A model generated the notes under the pieces. It was not told the DNA's origin. It was given only the letters and a program-made list of their open reading frames with translations, and did not search any database. Below, piece by piece: positions 56,303 through 64,000 of a DNA stretch of 64,000 nt (position 1 is its first letter; each line of letters starts with the position of its first letter). The stretch lies in assembly GCA_964034945.1 (NCBI GenBank), contig OZ035960.1, positions 22,307,487 to 22,371,486 on the forward strand, written 5' to 3'. The DNA is from Chrysopilus asiliformis. Lineage: Eukaryota > Arthropoda > Insecta > Diptera > Rhagionidae. The translations under genes and the position numbers were made by a program.

Positions 56303-56545
56303 ATTTATTTCCCGAAGCTCTTTCATTTGAGACCCCACATGATGGGTACATCGTTTGTTCGATTTGGAAAGAAAATGGCGTCTGACGGCCGACATTTTGT
56401 TTTCATTGAGTTTCCAATACACGCTGATAATTGTTTCCCGAAGCTCTTTCATTTGAGACCCCACATGATGGGTACTTCGCTTGTTCAATTTGGACAAAAT
56501 GACGTCTGCCGGCCGACATTTTGTTTTTTCTCATACATGAATACA
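56303..56545 (-). repeat. Imperfect tandem duplication, 126-bp unit
   Basis: TTTCCCGAAGCTCTTTCATT, then TGAGACCCCACATGATGGGT, occurs at 56309 and 126 bases later at 56435. The homology continues to GGCCGACATTTTGTTTT, where a 2-base gap makes the spacing 124. On the minus strand the unit is open and reads NKMSA(V/G)RRHF, then NKR(S/C)THHVGSQMKELRE, in both copies with a frame change in the second. It may be a coding fragment of a transposon or gene; not identified. Confidence 0.7.
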
Positions 56546-59500
56546 CACATATTGCATTGTCATTGGAGTTACAATTGTGTGCAAAAGCCATTCGGATGAG
56601 GAGAAGTGGTACAAAATCAGATTACAAGATTTGACCCTAACAAACAAACAAACTAGCAGGTGAAACTAAATAAAAGCTTGTAGAAATAAGTTTAAGGAGA
56701 TATATTATAAATATTAGAAAACAAAAAATAAACATTTAAAGTATTAAAAAATAGGCAAAATGATAAAAACAATAATTAGTATTTAACAAAATTGACGGAA
56801 AAGATTTCTTAAAAACAAATAAGGATATGTATAGCTAATGTACATGAAATGTTAAAATCAAAACACATTACACATAGTTCAAGTTCATTGTACGTTATAA
56901 AGAAAAGAGCGAAACCCTAGGTAACGTACGCAACGTACAAAATAAAAAAACAAAAACAAATATCTGATTACTACCATAGGCTTGGAAACACTCAAGATTA
57001 TTAAATTTTTTATCTTGGCAGATTGTAAAAGTGTAATTTAAAAAGTAAAATAAAATAAAATAAAACACCTTTTGTGGTATTCATTCCACATAGGCACTTT
57101 TATATTCATATCTCGAACGCAGGTCTACCTATCATTAGTCTCATATTGGTAGCGATGTTTGTTTGCTCACTGTCCAGTGGCGCAGTTAATTTTTATTAGC
57201 TTTCATAAAATTCTGTTCGAATGGGAATTATTACCATTATTTCAGTATTTTCATACAACTGGAATTATTCTTAGTTAAGTAAAAGGATGACATTATTCGA
57301 AATAGTAATAGCAACCACACACGTATATGTGGTTAATATTGTGTCGGTGAAGTAGATAATATATATTTTTTTTTAATTTTTGTAAAGTGATATTTTTTTT
57401 ATTTGACATGTTAGCTACTGGTTATGGTGATTTTTTCATCATAAAACGTTTAAATATGGACATGAATGAGTGCCACTGGTTAAGTGGCTTTACTTACCAA
57501 TAAAAACGGCTAAAAGTGTAATCCAATTTGAATACAGTATGGTAGAAATGAGCATAAATAGCTCTCATTGATAACGTTTTTAATGACTCCACAGCAGGTA
57601 GGAGCATTTATGAAATCAGTAGCGTACAATACTAAAAATTTGATTTTACCGATTTCACTCCATAAACATATTAACTTTTATTGCAATAAAAAAAAAATAT
57701 TTCGACCACAAAATCTGCGCATCACGATTACATTATTGTGGATAAAAGTAGTTTAGGCACATATCCGATTTGAAAAGTTACACTTTTAATTTTCCACTGC
57801 GAAAATTCATTTATATTTTGTTTTATTTTCAGAAATCAGTAGTTCTTAATTGCTTTCTATTTCCACAACACGTTGTCGTATCTCAGTTGCGATGTTTCAT
57901 TTAACATAAATGAGTACACTAATAAAAAAAATACATTGTTTCACTCCATTGCTACACACTACGCACGAAGCGAAAAAAAAAATTCATTCGAGATATGATA
58001 AAACAATTATTTTTCAGCCATTTTGCAGGTTAATTTCATATAAAACACTGTCACTTCAACTGATTTAAAATACCAGGTAAGCGAAGAAACAAAAAAAAAA
58101 AACAAGAAATTCAAATAACGAATAACACAAAAAAATGTGAAGAGGTAAAACACAACAATAAAATTATCAAAAGCATAAAATATTACAATAACCAACCTAC
58201 GACGTTTTACTGTCCAGTAGTGACGCTACCAGGTCTTACTAAAAACTATTATCCGATTAGGTATTACAATATGATATCTGGTATATGTGGCGCGACAGAG
58301 GCAAAGACAGAAGTAAATACACGGTGAAAAAAACGAACCCGAAAAACACCACTGGGGAAAAATTATTCGTATTAAAAACGAGAAAACGAAACGACGATAT
58401 AACAACACGTTTCACAGGTGCTCAAGACACGGTTAACTCTTTAAGACTAACACCATCGACGGCCTCAGCATATTTCAAACCTGGCTCTCCAGTACTCCAC
58501 AATCTGGTCAACATAAAAACATCTTACACTTTCATAAATTCTTTTCCATCTTATGTTTATTTAATATACGTATACGATAAATCAGCAAAGTGTTGGTTAA
58601 GTACGAAGCATAAGGAGAGAAAGAATATGTTGTACAAAAAAATTTGTTATTAAAACCACAGCCTTCATACGTGTGCGTCAATGATTGTGGATCGAATTGT
58701 CTTATTGGCTTTATGCTTTGGACCTCTGAGTATATTTTTACAAGCATAAGATCGGCTGTCTAAGGTCAAGAGTCCTATTTGAGGTCGTTTTTCGACATAT
58801 GCGATAGTACTTTGTAAACTTAGAATATATAAAATTCTATCCGTACATTTTGACGATCGATTTTATATCATGTTTTTATATTAATCTAGGCCAATTATGA
58901 TCAAAGCCGGCTTTAGTTCAATTTCCGTCTATTTGTTCCCGCATCACATGAAAACGACTGAACATATTTTAATGAAACCTTATAGTTAAGTTAATTATAT
59001 ATTGGAATGAGACATAGGCTATATATTTTTTAAGAGACTACTTCCTCTAACCCTTTTCTCAAAAACAATACATTGTATTGAATATGAATATGATTATTAA
59101 GTGTTTAGAATATGATTATACATAAAACTTCCATACTTCAAAATTCAATCGAACCACTTCTTCCCATCATGTCAATTTTTGCCAACAAACCATTTTTGCC
59201 AATTTACCGAAAAAAGTAAGTTTTTTCACCGAATTTTAATTGAAAATTTCGGAACCAAAGTTTTAATCCCGCGGCGCCGAGACGACTTGCCTGATTCCGG
59301 GAGTGTTCCCGGGTCACCTTAATTATAACCCACTCATAAAAATTCGCATCATAAGGTATGGAGTTTTATCCAAAAATAGGTAACATCATTAACAAAAATT
59401 AAAAAAATCTTCGCATAAAATACGTCATGATAATTTTCTCTTATTTGAGAGAGAAAAATATTAGAAAATATTTAAGAAAAATATTAGAGCTTACACCTGT

Positions 59501-60452
59501 CCCTATGTTTATTGGGACAATTAATGTTAAATGTATGTGTATGCCAGCAAACAGAAATTTTTGAATGTGACTTTAATTTCTGTAAGGCGGAAGTTAGTCT
59601 TGAGCTGCCGTGCTAAAAAAACTTGTAATCTATTAAAAACAAACTTTTTCTACTTTGCAATTATAAGTCGCTTTACATAATAACCACCTGTTTATGGATA
59701 ACGTATAAACGAATAAATGCGCCGCAGACGAATTTTTTTGTTCTTGAAACCACATAAATGGGGGTTAATAATTATCATGAATTAGGCCTTTACAAATCAA
59801 ATCCATCATATTTGATGCGAATTTGGATTTGGTGAAGATTTTCCGAGTTGTGATTGAAAGGGGTTTAAAAAGTCTTAATTTATGCAAATGACTAGATTTT
59901 TTAAACCCGGTATATTTTCACGAAAATCCACCAAAATCTTTTGCACAAATAAGGTGAATTTGACTTGCAAAATAGTCAATTTGTTATATAAACTATGCAA
60001 AAAAACTGTATCCGCTAATAGGTAACTCTTCCTTATAATTCTCATAGAAATCTTAATACTAGCGGTTTCGCGGTCAAAGAAGTTTAAGCCTTTAATACAA
60101 AGTCGCGCTTTAAATCTATCTCCACATACACTGAAATTCTTTCTTACTCTCAGCTGAAAACCAAAAGTTTTAAGCTTAAGTGCTCCGCTCAATCAACTTA
60201 CGAACCTACCTTCAAAGAAATTCAGCACAAAAAACTCCAAATGAAGAAAATTAAATATAAAACCATAAGAATGGGAAAAGACGAGTGTGTGTTAGGCATG
60301 TGTGGATAGAAAAGAGATGACTGCTGGCTAAAACCGCGAACTCAAAAATCCACCAAAGAATATTGTGGCTATGAGAGGAAAAAAATACGATGGCAAAGCC
60401 GGTTTTCTTCAGAATTTTTTATTTTATTACATTACTTTTTTGTAAGATAAAC
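56546..60452. other. AT-rich intergenic DNA with one doubtful frame
   Basis: A plus-strand frame at 58285-58653 (122 codons, true ATG) is basic, reads KDRSKYTVKKTNPKNTTGEK near its start, and has no motif or splice context. I leave it unassigned. ATGCGCCGCAGACGAAT at 59718 belongs to the dispersed word. A family B scrap (CCATACTTCAAAATTC, AATCGAACCACTTC) lies at about 59130-59160. Nothing else recognised. Confidence 0.4.
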
Positions 60453-61043
60453 CATTGCCTCCTATAAACACAAGGCCTCAATATCTCAAAGAACTTTATC
60501 ATGACGTCACATCAGTGGTAAAGCTCTTTTCGATGTTGCTATGCAATTCAAATGGAGACAAACGAAAATTCGACTTTATCGGCTTATATCTCGGAAACTG
60601 TTCCTTTGCCGGAAAAACTGTTTTCACTTTCCTATAGAATATTCGATATTCTTGCTTTCAGTCATATGCCTTAGTTACCAAAGGCGAACAGAAAAAAAGT
60701 TATCGAACAAAATCTTAACAAAAGTGTGATTTTTCGTTTTCTCTTCACGTCGCTCTCCACTCCTACTCTCCATCTAAAATCATATCGATTTGGGTTTTCG
60801 CAAATAATTTAATTGATATATATTCGACATGATTGGGACATGAACCAAACGACAGATAATTACATTGAGTATAATAGTGCGTAAGTCAATTTGTTGTCGC
60901 ATTAATAGTTTCCGAGATATAAGCCGATAAAGTCGAATTTTCGTTTGTCTCCATTTGAATTGCATAGCAACATCGAAAAGAGCTTTACCACTGATGTGAC
61001 GTCAGTTTTAGATCTTGAGGCCTTGTGTTTATAGGAGGCAATG
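60453..61043. mobile_element. Long-TIR foldback element, 591 bp, 7-bp target duplication
   Basis: Inverted arms of about 150 bases begin CATTGCCTCCTATAAACACA and run through AAGGCCTCAA, CTCTTTTCGATGTTGCTATG and CGACTTTATCGGCTTATATC. They are almost identical and are flanked by GATAAAC (60446-60452, 61044-61050). The middle, about 60610-60890, is unrelated unique DNA. The two short frames in the arms mirror each other and are not genes. The superfamily is not assigned. Confidence 0.85.
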
Positions 61044-61050
61044 GATAAAC

Positions 61051-62226
61051 TCACTTGTATTGTTGGGTCAGAAGGAAAACTTGATTTGGTTTTTTGCTCC
61101 CGATATTAAGGTATGTAGGGCCAGTGGTGGCGTCGGTAATTTTTCTCAGTGTAATGTAATTATCTGCATTTTTTCTTTCTAAATTACTTAATAAGCAACA
61201 GGTTCTACTTGTCGATGTTCCAATTAGAATTTTTCCTCTAGATGGATTTTGGTAGATTTAAGAATTGCGCAATGATCTTAACTCTGATTTTCGAAAAACA
61301 CTCAGATTCGATTTTAAAAAAATATGGAGATGCAGATTCAATATATTATTATCTTCATAATAAGTTTTTTTTCTGTCTATTGATCATATAAAAAATTTTG
61401 GTATTTATGCGGTGGTTATTACATCCGAAAAATTACTCCATTAGGCACAGGAACGTTTTGGTCTGAAAAGCCAAATGTAAGTCTTTTTTCCTGGCCGGGT
61501 AGTCAGTGACTTTCTTCAGAGGCATCATAGCCAACACTGCGTTGCCAGTTTTTGTCGGAATATTGGTTAAAAGTATTATATTGTGCTTAAATTCAAAGTA
61601 GATTACAAAGCTATCAAAACGTTACATGATATTTTAAATCGAACCAAAAACCATTGAAATATTCAAATTTTAATGAACCAAAACCAAAAGGTTGTAAAAA
61701 AATGCGCTGCGACTTAAATTCTCAGCAATTATCTGACGGCGACCACATTGCGACATATCATGTTACTTGGGTCAACAAAACCTAGAAAATAAAAGATTTT
61801 TAACCCGAAACAAACCCAACCAATTTTTAAAAATTCTTGTCAAAAGCCAGATTTTTTTACTGGTTTGGTGGTTTAATTTTTATAATTTTCTGTTCTTGGC
61901 CAGATTTAAAACCCACACCTTTTTTTAACGTTAGCAGAAAAAAAATGTTTTTCCATGTTCTGTATCTCAAAAAATATACCTAATATGATCGGGAAATGCA
62001 AAAACCAGTTAAAAAAAAGTTGAAATTTTAAGAATCAAATCAGAATTAAATTTTGAAATTTTTGGAACCAAAACTGAAACCGAATTTTGAAATTTCAGGA
62101 TTCGAAAACAAGAACGCATTTTAGTTCATCCTGGAACAAACAAACCACTCTCAAAAAAAGTTTAATTTGTGTCTCTGGTCCTATGCCATGACCCCAAACT
62201 TTTGAGCTAACACTTATTAGCGCGAT
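61051..62226. other. AT-rich intergenic DNA
   Basis: GCGCTGCGACTTAAATTC at about 61696 is a degenerate dispersed word. No gene or bounded element recognised. Confidence 0.45.
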
Positions 62227-62584
62227 ATTACACACGGCAACTTTCGGGCTTATTTAAGCCGGCAACTTTTGGGCTTAATAAGCCAATGTGCTTACACTTG
62301 TGGCTTAAATAAGCCAATCCTGTTTGCATATGCTACACAAGTTTACATGGGTGTGTGTGGACTCAAACCATTGAAATTGCTGCTGCTCATATACTTCCCA
62401 AGATCTTTACCTGCTGACGGTCAGAACGAAAAGGATTTCTGCCTACTACTTTTCCCAAACCGGTTCACACGCTTTGCATGTATGCAGATTGTCGATAAGC
62501 CATGATTTCGAGTGGCAACTTTTCCCTCCTCAGTCGTTTCTCCCAAAAATCGGCTTAAGTAAGCCCGAAAGTTGCCGTGTGTAA
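62227..62584. mobile_element. TA MITE with TTACACACGGCAACTTTCG ends, 358 bp
   Basis: TTACACACGGCAACTTTCGG is mirrored by CCGAAAGTTGCCGTGTGTAA. TA lies on both sides (62225-62226, 62585-62586). GGCTTA(A/T)(A/T)(A/T)AAGCC words repeat next to the ends. The frames inside are not transposase. Confidence 0.85.
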
Positions 62585-62586
62585 TA

Positions 62587-64000
62587 CCACGCTTAGAGTG
62601 TTTTTTTTCAATTTTACGGAAATTTTGCGGCCTGTCATAAAAAAATTTTTTTTTTGTGCTACAATTACGAGAATTAAAATTATTACACAAGGTCAGAATG
62701 GTTTTTCATATGTAGGTTTTCGATTATAAGAATTTTTCTTCCTTTTAACTGTTTTTGTATCTTGAACATAAGAAGAATATTTAATATCGAATTTAATTCA
62801 AATAACATAGAAAATTATTTTTTTTACCAACTTTAAGTTGAGTGAATCTTATGTGAAATTTAAAATCAAAGGGTAATTTTGGATTGAAAAAAAAAATTTT
62901 CTCATAGGGATTTTTCTCAAAATAAGTATTTCTCACCTTGTCAACCATAAAATGACCATCCGGTGGTTCAACACAAAATTCAAAATACAGGAAATTATGG
63001 ATGAATCCCTTTCTAGTTTGATGTGGTAACTCCTATCAACTTCTAGCTGACTCCTGTGTCAAGTGAAGAGATTGTTTACTTCCTTACAGCATAACAACTC
63101 CAGATAACAGAGAAATTGGCAATTTGGTGATACACAATGTTGAATATATTATTTAAGAAATGTGTTGATTTGGTAGAATATAACGAAAACGAAGATCATA
63201 TGTTTTTTATTATTTGCATTCATAAAAATCGTTGAAAAAAGGTGAATAAAATACGTGCGTACTAAAGACTTTTTGACATGTTTCCCCGTCCTTATCCACT
63301 ATGATCTCCACGTGTCCTAGTCATCATTTGCCATGACAACAAATTACTTTAGGTCGCATCTTGCTTTCTGTTATTGCCTTCTAGTCAGCCGGAGAGAAAG
63401 TCTTCTCGTTCCTTCTTTATGCGTTATCCTGGCATGTCCTTAGCTACGCTCCTGTGTATATCCACAACATCATGCTGTGTACCAAAAACTGGAGTTACGT
63501 GGACGTGTTGTACGTTTGTATGGGAATCTTGGGATTCATTTAGATGGGAATTTTCACATAAAATTGCTCAGTCGACAGGATACCTTCGTTCGGATTTTAC
63601 GGTTCCTTCTGTGCAGTTTGCATGCGCAGTTCTGCTCCTGCTGCTGTCACTTTATCATCTGAAATCCTTGTTTCATATTATATTGTACACGTATACGGAT
63701 TTTTTTTTCGGTAATATTCCTTTACTTTCATTCTCGTCTGTATCTCATTGCAGAAAGATGTAATTTATTACATTGTAAGAGCTTTCTGTGATGGAAAAAA
63801 AGCATCTATTGTCATACTGATTGATTTTTTTTTTATCGTCTAACTATCGTCTGTACGGAATTTTCAATTCATTTTCCCGCATCATCAGTGAACAAAGGGC
63901 GATTTTCAATTTTCGAATAGAACAAAGTGAAAAGTTTTGTATCCAGATGCGTGTGTATCTTTTTTTTCTGTCAACTCTCTCTCTGTGGACAAATTGTAAA
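62587..64000. other. Intergenic DNA, last part less AT-rich
   Basis: About 63240-63780 is richer in G/C and has a 129-codon plus-strand frame (63374-63763). It opens on TTG, is Cys/Ser/Leu-rich and has no known motif. It could be an untranslated exon or a regulatory segment continuing past the window. No firm feature. Confidence 0.35.

Noticed and set aside
58285..58653. 122-codon plus-strand frame as a gene
   Set aside because: It has an ATG but no recognisable domain and no splice sites. The opposite strand is open over part of it as well.
1..64000. tRNA, rRNA or other structured RNA genes
   Set aside because: I looked for tRNA arm words and long GC-rich conserved blocks and found none. 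The strong hairpins all belong to inverted-repeat transposons.

Overview
The window is AT-rich, gene-poor nuclear DNA of an insect. A dipteran fits best: two odd-skipped-family genes sit next to each other as they do in Drosophila, and the transposon families are of insect type. That placement is inference. No rRNA or tRNA gene, CRISPR array or bacterial operon is visible.

Only two host genes can be supported firmly, both on the minus strand. The first, at 11176-12573, is odd-skipped (odd): two coding exons, 406 residues, four C2H2 zinc fingers. The second, at 30099-45858, is a five-finger paralogue, most likely sob (sister of odd and bowl) with bowl as the alternative. Its two visible coding exons give 694 residues and are separated by a 13.7-kb intron that cuts zinc finger 2. 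Both proteins end in an eh1-like Groucho-binding motif, and the sob-like protein also has a PLELS sequence resembling a CtBP site. Both are expected to be nuclear, sequence-specific repressors in segmentation, leg-joint and gut patterning. The third paralogue, drumstick, is not in the window.

Almost everything else recognisable is mobile DNA, much of it nested. Layout: 1-11.1 kb, intergenic with hAT, piggyBac-like, PIF-like and other MITEs; 11.2-12.6 kb, odd; 12.6-30.1 kb, intergenic with inverted pairs of MITEs, a decayed DDE element and a deleted mariner; 30.1-45.9 kb, the sob-like gene. Its intron holds an apparently young, coding-intact Ty3/Gypsy LTR retrotransposon (35188-41284). That element and a pogo-like element are both inserted in an older terminal-inverted-repeat element. 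45.9-64 kb is the sob upstream region, with more MITEs, a deleted mariner-like element in which the two ends of the transposase are brought together, and one possible unidentified exon near 53.3-53.6 kb.

Many elements have exact boundaries here, given by inverted repeats plus TA, TTAA, 7-bp or 8-bp target duplications. The order of several insertions can therefore be read directly. Short open frames lacking homology, splice context or an ATG were treated as chance.
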